Part shown: positions 52,676-62,200 of the stretch, one piece after another
Layout of the letters: every line of letters starts with the position of its first letter
How positions within the stretch are numbered: the stretch's first letter is position 1
Assembly (NCBI GenBank): GCA_020160935.1
Contig: JAIUPL010000016.1
Span: 87,390 to 151,389 of the forward strand
DNA length: 64,000 nt
Direction of reading: 5' to 3'
Source: Bacteroidota bacterium
GTDB lineage: Bacteria > Bacteroidota > Bacteroidia > Chitinophagales > Saprospiraceae
Notes under the pieces: model-generated
What the model was told of the DNA's origin: nothing
The model's database searches: none
Seen by the model: only the letters and a program-made list of their open reading frames with translations
Program-made: the position numbers and the translations under genes

Positions 52676-52810
52676 TTTGTGTTTTGGTGTTTTGGTGTTT
52701 TTGAGGGCTTCGCTCTTGGCATTGGGAATAATGGTTTAAGTTTATTACAAACCCCAAGAGCGAAGCCCTCAAAAACACCAAAACACTAAAACACTAAAAC
52801 ACCAAAACAC
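52676..52810. repeat. Palindrome of TTTTGGTG octamers
   Basis: Left arm from 52676 (TTTGTGTTTTGGTGTTTTGG and the core GAGGGCTTCGCTCTTGG), right arm 52753-52810 with AAAACACC/AAAACACT octamers. The core is perfectly complementary, while the repeat parts differ in unit number (three against five), as expected from slippage. It lies between the M1 peptidase stop and the MauG-like start. Confidence 0.92.
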
Positions 52811-52845
52811 ACACAAGGCGGAGTCTTTCCGGGATTACGAGCGTG

Positions 52846-54801
52846 TTAAAACACAGAAACCGGCCTGGAAATCCGGCCTTTTTCCGTTTGAAGTGCAAAT
52901 GTGTACATACCCGCCGGGAAGTGCTTCACGTCAAAAGGTACGTCCTGCGTGCCAACCGAAAGTTGCATATTCTTCTGAATCAGCACTTTGCCCGTAGCAT
53001 CCAACAGCAGCATTTCTACCGCCTGGGGCGCATCGAGTTGAAGCGACACGCGAAATTGTTCATGCGCAGGGCTGGGCAACAAGCGGAAACGCAGTCCCGG
53101 CAGTATCGCCTCACTGGTATTGCTCACTTGCTGAACGGTGTTGTTTTTTGAAATGAGCCACAACTCGGGGTCGATTGTAACCTCCGTTGCTGCAAAATCG
53201 AGGTCGAATGCAAAAGACTGTCCATCGAACTGGTGCTGCAACACAATAATCGTATCTTGTTCGGCATTCGAAAAACGAACCGGAACCGGCAGTTTGAAAA
53301 ACGGCACCGAAGGATGCGATTGCTGTTGGCCGAGGTTGACAATAACGTGGTTAAAATCATCCTGCGACCAGTTCAACTGATAGGAGGGAAAGCCTTCACC
53401 TGTGTACCAATCGGCCAGAAACCCGTCGAGGTCTTTGCCAGACGCCTGTTCGAGGTAATATTTCAGATCAGCCGTGTAGGCATATCCAAACCGGATTTCC
53501 GGCGCGTTCAGGTAATTGCGAACGCCGGTGAAAAAAGCGGCATCGCCACAAACCCAGCGCAACATATTCAGCACCATGGCCCCTTTTGCATAGGAAAGCC
53601 GGCCGTCGAAAATGCGGCCCACATTGGAAGTATCTTCAACGAAAAGAGCGCCGCCGGGCTCGCTGGTGATGTTATCGATGCGCTGTTGTTTGAAATTCTG
53701 CCAATACTGCGGCGCCAGGTTTTCATACACCAGCCCGCTGCAATAGGTGGCAAAGCCTTCATTAAGCCAGATGTCCTGCCAGGTGCCGCAGGTCACTTTA
53801 TCGCCAAACCAGTGGTGCGCGAGTTCGTGCGCAATCAATTCATACCCGAAATTGGTTACGAAAGTCATGGTCTGGTGTTCCATGCCGCCGCCCCAGCCAA
53901 ACTGTGCATGCCCGTATTTTTCGTCTTTAAACGGATAAACGCCAAACAGATCGTTGTACAACTGCATCTGCGAGACGATAAACTGCGAACCGAACAGGGC
54001 GCCGTTGTAATCCTCCGGGTACACATAATTCAGCACACGAATGGTATCATCTCCGGCAGGCACCAGGTTTTCAAACGTGACGTAATTGGTCACAGCCATA
54101 CAAATCAGGTAGGTGGAAATGGGATAGCGGTGTTTCCAGTGCGCCGTTTTTCTACCATTGAGGGATGTTTCCGACACCAACAGACCGTTGCTGGCAGCGC
54201 TGTACATTTCAGGAGCGGTAATAAAAATATCGATGGAGTCGAGTTTGTCGTCCAGCGATATTTTACAGGGAAACCACTCGCGTGCGCCATAGGGCTCCGA
54301 GAGCGTCCACAATACCGGCACATTGTCGGGGCCGTGTGTTTCCGTGGCAAAAGAGCCAAAACCGGAACCTACTGCCACCGGAGCGCCCTGATAGAAGAAA
54401 GTAAGCGAATCAGGGAGCGATGCTGGCAATACTGTCGGAAACTGCACCGTGAGAATGTCTGCATTCTGGGAAAATGGCAACAGTTGCCCGTGGTATTTAA
54501 TGCTGTCCATCACCAACGCCGAAGAAAAATCGAAATCCAGGGCATTCAGGTTTTCCAGCGGCGCAAACACCGTCATGACTTCTCCCCGGATGTAATGCAA
54601 TTCGGGGTCGACAAACCAGTGAAAACGGCTGTAATGCTGGTCGCTACGGTTGACAGCGCCGTTTTCGGCATTGCGCTGAAGCAACTCATGGCGAATCCAG
54701 GCGGCTTTTTCCTGGTCGATAACCGTTTGTACGTCGCCGGTTTGGCCCAAAACAGTTGCAGCAACAAGTGCAAAAGTGATGCTGATATGCAATTTTTTCA
54801 T
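52846..54801 (-). CDS. M1-family zinc aminopeptidase with T9SS sorting domain
   Basis: 651 residues from ATG 54801 (MKKLHISITFALVAATVLGQ, signal peptide). The M1 catalytic core has the exopeptidase motif GGMEHQTMTF and the zinc motif HELAHHWFGDKV with the third ligand Glu in WLNEGFATYCSGLVYE. A C-terminal beta-domain and a T9SS sorting domain (LLPSPAHEQFRVSLQL ... FPAGMYTFALQTEKG) follow, so it is a secreted or surface peptidase. It sits between the MbnP-like and MauG-like genes in the same direction. Confidence 0.94.
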   Translation of the reverse strand: MKKLHISITFALVAATVLGQTGDVQTVIDQEKAAWIRHELLQRNAENGAVNRSDQHYSRFHWFVDPELHYIRGEVMTVFAPLENLNALDFDFSSALVMDSIKYHGQLLPFSQNADILTVQFPTVLPASLPDSLTFFYQGAPVAVGSGFGSFATETHGPDNVPVLWTLSEPYGAREWFPCKISLDDKLDSIDIFITAPEMYSAASNGLLVSETSLNGRKTAHWKHRYPISTYLICMAVTNYVTFENLVPAGDDTIRVLNYVYPEDYNGALFGSQFIVSQMQLYNDLFGVYPFKDEKYGHAQFGWGGGMEHQTMTFVTNFGYELIAHELAHHWFGDKVTCGTWQDIWLNEGFATYCSGLVYENLAPQYWQNFKQQRIDNITSEPGGALFVEDTSNVGRIFDGRLSYAKGAMVLNMLRWVCGDAAFFTGVRNYLNAPEIRFGYAYTADLKYYLEQASGKDLDGFLADWYTGEGFPSYQLNWSQDDFNHVIVNLGQQQSHPSVPFFKLPVPVRFSNAEQDTIIVLQHQFDGQSFAFDLDFAATEVTIDPELWLISKNNTVQQVSNTSEAILPGLRFRLLPSPAHEQFRVSLQLDAPQAVEMLLLDATGKVLIQKNMQLSVGTQDVPFDVKHFPAGMYTFALQTEKGRISRPVSVF

Positions 54802-54987
54802 GGTAGAAGGTACTTGTAGGATGGCAATAAAATGTATCGGTAAGAACCCACTTTTTTCTCGTTCGTTCAAGCCAATTTCAACAGTCGGCCAATCCTGACA
54901 AAAACGGAATCGGTATAATGCCCCGGCCAATTACTTGCCCGGGGCATATTATCTAACACCTAATTCCAAAAGAGAAGTACATCCACC

Positions 54988-55806
54988 TTATTGGTGGTTG
55001 TGTACGTGGTCGAGCAGGAACATATCTGCATAGTTCTGCGCAATTTTCTGCGAGAATGGGCCTGCATGCGAAGTAGGCACATCCGCTACGCGGAAAGCGT
55101 TGGGTGTGGTGAACATCTCCAGAATGTCGACATACAGGTGAAACACAGGCGCTTCGTCGCCGGTATGGCCGTCGCGAACGCGTGCGCTTTCTGCAGCGCT
55201 CGTAATTTTTACCGTTTTCAGGTTGTTGAGGGTAGGCGAATCTTTGCCGCCAAACAGGCCCGTGTGGTATTCCAGGGTGCGCTCGCCGGTACCCGGGTCA
55301 ATAGGCGCCTGTGGGGAAGTGCCTTCCACTTTCACAAAAATGTAGCCCGAATTCCACGACCAGTACATGCCGGAAGCAGCGCCGGTGGGGTCCAGTACAC
55401 CCTTGCGATCACCTACCGGGCTCACGCTTTTCAGGCTGTCGACGCCAATGACGAACTGCACGGATTTATAATCGCCGGCAGGGACGTTGTGCAGCACCAG
55501 TTCGCGGGAATCCACATCGTCGTGTTTGCAGAGGAAGTAGCAGGAATCCTTGGGCACTACATGCTCGGTGCCGTCATCCTTGATGAGGACAAAATTGGAA
55601 ACGTAGTAGTTGAAGGTCGAAAATTTGACCGTATCACCTCCGGCAGTTACGTATGATTTGCCAAATTCGAGGATCTCGTCACCAGCGTGGTTGTCCATTT
55701 CGATCACCACGTCGCCGAGGCCTTTTACTTCTTCTTCCGTTTTTTTGCAATTTGTGAGGGTAAATGTGATCAAGAGGGCCAACAGGCCGTAAAAAGCATT
55801 TTTCAT
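54988..55806 (-). CDS. MbnP-like lipoprotein
   Basis: 272 residues, lipobox at Cys20 (LALLITFTLTNCKKTEE). FSTFNYYVSNFVLIKDDG, VQFVIGVDSLKSVSP and the aromatic motif GMYWSWNSGYIFVKVEG are characteristic of the MbnP domain; the end HVHNHQ is His-rich. In methanotrophs MbnP binds copper after one of its Trp residues is oxidised to kynurenine by the di-haem enzyme MbnH. Here a MauG/MbnH-like gene is encoded downstream, so a copper-binding role is a fair inference. Confidence 0.85.
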   Translation of the reverse strand: MKNAFYGLLALLITFTLTNCKKTEEEVKGLGDVVIEMDNHAGDEILEFGKSYVTAGGDTVKFSTFNYYVSNFVLIKDDGTEHVVPKDSCYFLCKHDDVDSRELVLHNVPAGDYKSVQFVIGVDSLKSVSPVGDRKGVLDPTGAASGMYWSWNSGYIFVKVEGTSPQAPIDPGTGERTLEYHTGLFGGKDSPTLNNLKTVKITSAAESARVRDGHTGDEAPVFHLYVDILEMFTTPNAFRVADVPTSHAGPFSQKIAQNYADMFLLDHVHNHQ

Positions 55807-55909
55807 GTTTGTAAATGTTTGAAATTCAGTTTATTATATTGTTGACGAGGATGCCAACAACCGCATTTGTAAATAGGACAAACCCTTTGGCAGGTGTGCC
55901 AGAAGAAAT

Positions 55910-56896
55910 TCATTGATTGGGAACCCCCACATTCCTGAATGCCGGTACTGCTGGCATGGAAATCTTTTTTTCCCGCCCGAAAGCCCAGGTGGCCGAAATA
56001 TTCAGGTTGCCGCGCGGTGTGATTCCACCGGTTCCCAGGTTGTACTGCAAGGGTTTCTGAAAGCCTGCGCCAATCGCCAGGTTGCCCAGGTACACATCGG
56101 CGCCTACATCTGCGAAAACCATACTGCCGCCAGTTTCGCGTTGGCGACTATCGTACCACACGTCTTTTTGGGCCACATCGAGTGACACGCCGGCTCTTGG
56201 CAGGATGGAAATCGTGTTGTTCAGTTTTTTCCACCAAAACAGGCGCAATGCTGCATTTTGCCGGTTTCCGAAACGGTATTGGTTGGCATTGGTGGTATTG
56301 ATGCGGGTTTGAGCGTCCACCTGCATGCCCACACTTCCGCGGCGCAGGGTATAAATCAGGTTAATCAAGGCATCGGTGCTGCCGGAGCCGGGCTGGAGGT
56401 TGGCATGGTAACGCACGCCATCCGAATCGGTCAGCCGGTAAGGCCCTGTTGGCAACTGCACACCGCCGCCGATCTGGAAAGAATGTTTCCAGGTGCGCAT
56501 CAGGCTGTCGCCTGTATTGAACACGGTGTAGTTGGCCATCAGGCTGGCATTTCCGAGTCCGCGGGTACGTACAATTGATTCATTTTCAGTTTGCTCGAAA
56601 AAATGAACCGGCATAAAAGCCAGGATTTGCAAGCGGCGAAGCGGATACCAGCGGCCCCATATATCCAGTGTGCGAAATACGCTGTGTCCGTTCGAAGCAG
56701 ATTCGAGGCTGGTAGCCGGCGAATACGAGTCAAGTACCCGTTCCTGCCAGCGCATGCCTACGAAGTGGCGCTGAAACTGCGGTAAAATTCCGAAGTAGCC
56801 CCCACCGCCCGAACAACCACATACATCGCACGCCTGTGCCATACGAGGCGTTGCAAGTACCGCTCCTGCCATAAGCAGGAACAGTAGTTGTTTCAT
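55910..56896 (-). CDS. Outer-membrane porin-like protein with N-terminal CDVCGCSGGGG motif
   Basis: 328 residues. After the signal peptide (LLFLLMAGAVLATPRMAQA) the mature protein begins CDVCGCSGGGGYFGI, three Cys in six residues, a likely metal site. The rest is beta-barrel-like (GGGVQLPTGPYRLTDSD, YHANLQPGSGSTDALINLIY, VGADVYLGNLAIGAGFQKP). The family is annotated as a putative transporter in relatives. It is encoded just upstream of MbnP, so copper uptake or delivery across the outer membrane is suggested by context only. Confidence 0.75.
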   Translation of the reverse strand: MKQLLFLLMAGAVLATPRMAQACDVCGCSGGGGYFGILPQFQRHFVGMRWQERVLDSYSPATSLESASNGHSVFRTLDIWGRWYPLRRLQILAFMPVHFFEQTENESIVRTRGLGNASLMANYTVFNTGDSLMRTWKHSFQIGGGVQLPTGPYRLTDSDGVRYHANLQPGSGSTDALINLIYTLRRGSVGMQVDAQTRINTTNANQYRFGNRQNAALRLFWWKKLNNTISILPRAGVSLDVAQKDVWYDSRQRETGGSMVFADVGADVYLGNLAIGAGFQKPLQYNLGTGGITPRGNLNISATWAFGREKKISMPAVPAFRNVGVPNQ

Positions 56897-56950
56897 GACA
56901 ACATGTTTGAAATGTGAAAAACAGGGGTAAAGTGACCTTTACCCGACGCG

Positions 56951-57343
56951 TCAGGCCAAGGATGTGCCTGGCGGCTTGAAAACAGGCGCTTCCGGCACAG
57001 TAGGTGCGAAAGCAGAATAAGGAGGTACGGGGAGTTTTTCAGTGCGCAAAACGGGCACATCGGGCAGCATTTCGAATGCTTCAAAATACAGCACGGCGTC
57101 CTTGAATTGCATCTGCGTCAGGGGCGACTGTTCTTTACCCGAGGAAGAGGTAGCGCCCTCGCTTGTCCGAACTGTTTTGTTCAGGTAGCATTTACCGGCA
57201 CAATCAAAACGAACATTGTACAGGTTCTCGCAGTTGGAAACGTATTTGTCCTGATGCCACCAGTAATCGACCGTCCAGGCAGTGCGCACAAACGCCTGTC
57301 CCAGAATGGCAATGATCCATGTGTACATCAAGATTTGTTTCAT
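56951..57343 (-). CDS. Small membrane-anchored GKC-motif protein of a metal-linked family
   Basis: 130 residues from ATG 57343. One hydrophobic N-terminal segment (MKQILMYTWIIAILGQAFV), then VSNCENLYNVRFDCAGKCYL, with three Cys in the NC...DCAGKC spacing that I recall from small proteins encoded beside copper or TonB receptor genes in Bacteroidota. The C-terminal third is Pro-rich. It is the first gene of the group leading to the porin-like, MbnP-like and MauG-like genes. A -7 element TACTTTTG (57358-57351, minus) is so close to the ATG that the mRNA would be nearly leaderless, or the start is the in-frame ATG at 57328. Confidence 0.6.
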   Translation of the reverse strand: MKQILMYTWIIAILGQAFVRTAWTVDYWWHQDKYVSNCENLYNVRFDCAGKCYLNKTVRTSEGATSSSGKEQSPLTQMQFKDAVLYFEAFEMLPDVPVLRTEKLPVPPYSAFAPTVPEAPVFKPPGTSLA

Positions 57344-57546
57344 GACAGGGCAAAAGTACAACAGGATTTTTTTGCGACACCAATTTCAGTCATTGCTGAA
57401 GATGATTTTTGTCAGAGCGTGTGATTTATACTGAATCCAGTTTAGGAATGGGGAAAATAAAATCCGCCTAAATCTGTCCCCTTCCGTGCAATCAGTGTCC
57501 CGTTCGCCGTTTCTTTGCAGCCGTAACCATTTCGGCATTTATAACT

Positions 57547-59067
57547 ATGGCAAATAAAGCATTTCTCCTTATCCTCGACGGATGGGGACTCGGCCCCAAA
57601 CACAGCGCAGACGCCATCTATCAGGCCAATACGCCTTTTTTCGACAGCCTGATGCAGCAATATCCACACAGCACCCTCATCACGCACGGCGAGGACGTGG
57701 GGCTGCCCGACGGCCAAATGGGCAACTCAGAAGTGGGCCACCTCAACATCGGCGCAGGGCGCATCGTGTGGCAGGAACTGGCGCGTATCAACAAAGCGGT
57801 CAGAGAGCGTGAATTGCATGAAAACAAAGCGCTGCTGGCAGCCATCGACTATGCCAAAGCGAACAACAAAGCCGTTCACCTGCTCGGCCTCGTCAGCGAC
57901 GGCGGCGTACACTCGCACATCAACCACCTGAAAGCCCTCGTGGATATTTTGGAAGAAAATGGTGTAAGCCGCTCCTTCGTGCATGCGTTTACCGACGGGC
58001 GCGACTGCGACCCCAAAAGCGGGGCAGGATTTATGGATGAATTGCAGCAGCATATTGCCGGCAAACACACCCGCATTGCATCGCTCGTCGGGCGGTACTA
58101 TGCCATGGACCGCGACAAACGCTGGGAACGGGTGAAACGCGCCTACGACCTGCTCGTACACGGTACGGCCGCAGAAACCACGTCCGATTTCGCCGCTTAT
58201 CTGCGCGAATCATATGAAAAAGGTATCACCGACGAGTTTGCCGAACCCGTTGCATCGGCTACGCCGGGCGGAATGATTGCTGCCGAGGATGTGGTGATTT
58301 GTTTCAATTTCCGCACCGACCGACTGCGCGAACTCACCACTGTATTGTCGCAGCAGGATATGCCCGAAGCAGGCATGCACACCCTGCCGCTGTATTACGT
58401 CACCATGACCCGCTACGACGAGAAGTTCAAAAACGTGCATGTCATGTTTGAAAAAGACGATGTAGCCATGACCATGGGCGAAGTCATCAGCCTGGCAGGC
58501 AAAACGCAGGTGCGCATTGCCGAAACGGAAAAATACCCGCACGTCACGTTCTTCTTTTCCGGGGGCCGCGAACAACCTTTCGATGGCGAACGCAGGCTCA
58601 TGGTGCCATCGCCCAAAGTGGCTACCTACGATTTGCAACCCGAAATGAGCGCTCCCGGTATTCGGGATGCCATTATGGAGGACATCCGGAAATACCAGCC
58701 CGATTTTATCTGCCTCAATTTTGCCAATACGGATATGGTAGGTCACACCGGCGTTTTCAGCGCCGCCATGAAAGCCGCCGAAACCGTCGATCAGTGCCTG
58801 AGCCAGATCATTCCGCTGGCCCTCGAACACGATTATTCCTGTATCATCATTGCCGACCACGGCAATTCGGATTACATGATCAATGAAGACGGTACGCCCA
58901 ATACCGCGCACACCAAAAATCCGGTGCCTTGCATCCTCGTTCAGCGCAATCCTGTACCCGGCCAGGTGCTGCACGACGGCCGCCTGGCCGATGTAGCCCC
59001 TACCCTGCTGCATTTGCTGGGTATTGAGGCGCCGGAGGTGATGACGGGGAGGAGTTTGCTAGGGTAG
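57547..59067 (+). CDS. gpmI: 2,3-bisphosphoglycerate-independent phosphoglycerate mutase
   Basis: 506 residues. Alkaline-phosphatase-type metal site and catalytic Ser: LLILDGWGLGP (Asp11), MGNSEVGHLNIGAG (Ser61), then the transferase insert with FTDGRDCDPKSGAGF, and the second metal cluster CLNFANTDMVGHTGVFSAA and IIADHGNSDYM. A Mn-dependent glycolytic enzyme in the cytosol that interconverts 3- and 2-phosphoglycerate. Convergent with the last gene; the heptamer palindrome fills the gap. Confidence 0.97.
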   Translation: MANKAFLLILDGWGLGPKHSADAIYQANTPFFDSLMQQYPHSTLITHGEDVGLPDGQMGNSEVGHLNIGAGRIVWQELARINKAVRERELHENKALLAAIDYAKANNKAVHLLGLVSDGGVHSHINHLKALVDILEENGVSRSFVHAFTDGRDCDPKSGAGFMDELQQHIAGKHTRIASLVGRYYAMDRDKRWERVKRAYDLLVHGTAAETTSDFAAYLRESYEKGITDEFAEPVASATPGGMIAAEDVVICFNFRTDRLRELTTVLSQQDMPEAGMHTLPLYYVTMTRYDEKFKNVHVMFEKDDVAMTMGEVISLAGKTQVRIAETEKYPHVTFFFSGGREQPFDGERRLMVPSPKVATYDLQPEMSAPGIRDAIMEDIRKYQPDFICLNFANTDMVGHTGVFSAAMKAAETVDQCLSQIIPLALEHDYSCIIIADHGNSDYMINEDGTPNTAHTKNPVPCILVQRNPVPGQVLHDGRLADVAPTLLHLLGIEAPEVMTGRSLLG

Positions 59068-59076
59068 ATTTTTAAG

Positions 59077-59276
59077 GGGCAAGAGGCAAGGGGCAAGAGG
59101 CAAGGGGCAAGGGGCAAAGGGCAAGAGGCAAGGGGCAAAGGGCAAGAGGCAAAGGGCAAGAGGCAAGGGGCAAGAGGCAAAGGGCAAGGGGCAAATGTTG
59201 CCCCTTGCCCTTTGCCTCTTGCCCCTTGCCCTTTGCCTCTTGCCCTTTGCCTCTTGCCCTTTGCCCCTTGCCCCTT
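59077..59276. repeat. GGGGCAA/GAGGCAA heptamer palindrome between convergent genes
   Basis: Left arm of about 16 heptamers (GGGGCAA, GAGGCAA, AGGGCAA) from 59077 to 59193, core AATGTT, right arm of about 11 complementary TTGCCCC/TTGCCTC/TTGCCCT units to 59275. The arms share units but not their exact order. It begins nine bases after the gpmI stop and runs into the TAA stop of the convergent gene. Same unit family as 43925-44268. Confidence 0.95.
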
Positions 59277-62200
59277 TTATTCCCGCACCATCTTCCCCAC
59301 GCCCCGATACTCCGGCGTTTCCAGGTAGTAAAACAGGATGCCTGACGGGGTCTCGCCTATATGAACGGGTACGGCGTGTACACCTTTTTCATAAAAGCCT
59401 GATTGTGAGAACAATAATTGACCGGTAGCGTCGAACACCTTGATTGTGGCGTCGGTGGCATGAGGCACCTGAAAGCGAATGTAGGTTTTGTCGCTAAACG
59501 GATTGGGTGAATTTTGCAGGAGTGCAAAACCGTTTTGCTCCGCAAAAGCCAGCGCGACAGAAGCAGGCGCCACCTGTCCTCTTTCATCGGGCAGCCAGGC
59601 GGCGGCAGGCGTGATGCGGCTGTTCAGGTCGAGCATATCGCACAGTGAACCCGATTGTAATGCCCGGAAACGAACGGCAAACGAGATCGGTTCGGTGCCC
59701 TCGCAAGCCAGCGTCAGCGCATTTTTTTCGGGAAAATTGGCGTATTGATCGCTCTGAATGCCTTTTTCCGGTTTTATTTCTAACAGTTCCAGGTTTTGAT
59801 AGGACAGGGTAAATTGCAGGCCCGCGCTGGACTGATCCGTAGAGAACGGCGCCCAGAACTCCTCTCCTTCCACTACTTCCTTTGGAATGGTTTGCACCGC
59901 CAGGGTGCGATCGCATCTTTCCGGAATATCGGAATCCAGGTTTTGAGGATCGACCGACATATTGACATCGCCAATTTTAATACCAATAAAATCGAACACA
60001 CCGCCATTAAGGAAATAATCGGTGGAATCGAATTCCGGGAATGGTGGCTGGAACGGATTTTCAGGATCGGGAAAGGTGTAACTGCGCGGCACAAAACGCC
60101 AGTTGTTGTCCATCGGCAGGTTGGTGTAAATTCCCAGAATCAGTTTGCGGAATTCCACCACATCAAAAGACGTGATGAGGCCCGATTTGTTGGCATCGGC
60201 GGCAATCAGTTTGTAAGGCGAATCCAGGGTATCGAGACCCAGAATGTGTCGGGAAATGATGAGCAAATCGAAGGTCGTCACCCCGTTCAGCGGATCGGAA
60301 TTTTTATAAGGCCGTACCGTGGCCGTACCTTCGAGGAAGGTATTTCCAATGGAGGCGGAATCGAGTACAATGTCGTAGTCGCCGTCCACATTGGTGGAAT
60401 CGCCAATAGAAATAGCCGTATTTCCTTTCGACAGATGGGCCAGCACCGAGACATCCTTGATAGCCAGTTCGTTTTCGGTGGTAATTTTTCCGATAATATG
60501 ATTGGCTACCAGCGGCAAGTCAATATTGCAGGAATCGATGTGGATATTTACTTCACAGAATGTGGTATTGCCCGACACATCCTTCACCCATGCTTCTACC
60601 TTTTGGTCGGTATTAGCATCCGGAATACAATGAAAATCAAGTGATTGTGCAGACTCGGCAGGGAAGCCGCTTCCTTCCCCGGAAATACGAAGGGCTGTCT
60701 GTATCATGTTGCCGGGCGAACAATTATCCGAAATACTCCACAGCACTTCTTCCCTGAGCAAGGTGGCAATGCCCGGCGTTTCTTCAAAATATACGGTTAC
60801 ACTATCCGGGCAAATTATGTCGGGTGCTTTGCCATCGCGAATGGTAAAATACCAGTCGCAGGTCTTTTCATTGTTGCATTGATCCGATGCTATCCAGCGA
60901 ACCCGGTGTGTACCGTAAGGAAGTTGAGGCGCCACATATGTACCGGGCGAACCAAGCGTGTTGAAACGAACAAAAGCGGTGAGCCCTGTGTCGGTTTGAA
61001 TTTTCTCCAGTGCAAAACCCCACTTTTGGTTGGGCGGAACCGTGCGTTCATCAAACTGCCTGGGTGTACCGCCATTGAAATTGGGGGTGTTGTAGTTGTT
61101 AAAATTCACGGTATTGAAACCAGGCAGGTTATCGCTGCGAACCACAGTTTCCTGAATATCATCGCCATCCAGATCGAGGTACAAAAAATAACGAATGTTC
61201 AGTTCGGAATTTTCACAGGCATCCGTAGCATTTACATGCAAATCCACACTGCCCTCACACATGTCGGGCGTCCCAAGAAGAGGATCCGACCAGTAGGATT
61301 CATTCCACAACTGGATGTTGTTGTTGGACGCATCTTGCACCACCAGGGTATCGGTAGGGCAATCATCGAAAGACGGAGGGGTATGATCCTGAATCTTGAT
61401 CTTTTGTATGTAATTGTATCCGTTGGTATTGGCCGACCACAGGTTTTCATACGGAACAGTAGGCGTCCAAATGCCCGTAGTGCCCGGCGCCGATACCACA
61501 GGCCCCGACATCACTGCCGAAGGGTTGGGAATCATGGTCAATGGCAGGTTTTCATCATAATGGCAAAGGTTCTGTATCAGCCAGGTGCGCTGGATTTCAT
61601 AGCAGGCATCCGGCACAATTGGCTGTATTTCATCAATATAGGAAATACTGATACTCTGGCAGGATTCAGGATCTGTCCAGATTTCCGGCTGACCGAAATC
61701 CGCTTGAAGCGCACAATCCGTAATGACCAGATCGTTGGGGAAACGCACGAAATAGTATTGTGGAGCAGGGTCGAAAGTAATGTGCTGTAGGCAAAACGCC
61801 GTTTGCCCGCCATTGTAAACGATGTTGAACGTGCGTATGAGGGTACCTACTTTGCACAGCGTATCGAATACCGAATAATCAATAAAGGTGAAAAAGGAGT
61901 CAACCGCGCAGGAATATGTGAACTGCCCGAAAGACTCAAAAGTCGGATCATAATCGGAGCAACTCACTGTCAGGTCGGGCAGGTTGTCGCACAAAGGCGC
62001 CAGCGTATCGCGCACCACCAAACGGCCGCTGCACTCCGAAAAATGGCCCTCGCCAAAAGTGCCGGGCACAACGCCTTGTGGTACAGTTACATCGTACACG
62101 CGAAGAACGGCTGTGAGTGTATCGCCCAGATCGGCGCAGCACAATTGTAATTGGTCTGTGAAGTCAGCGTTGTCAGCACAAGCGCCCGGAGCAAGCAGTT

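Noticed and set aside
53233..54819. 528-codon open frame antisense to the M1 peptidase
   Set aside because: Shadow frame; the opposite strand has the intact zinc motif and sorting domain.
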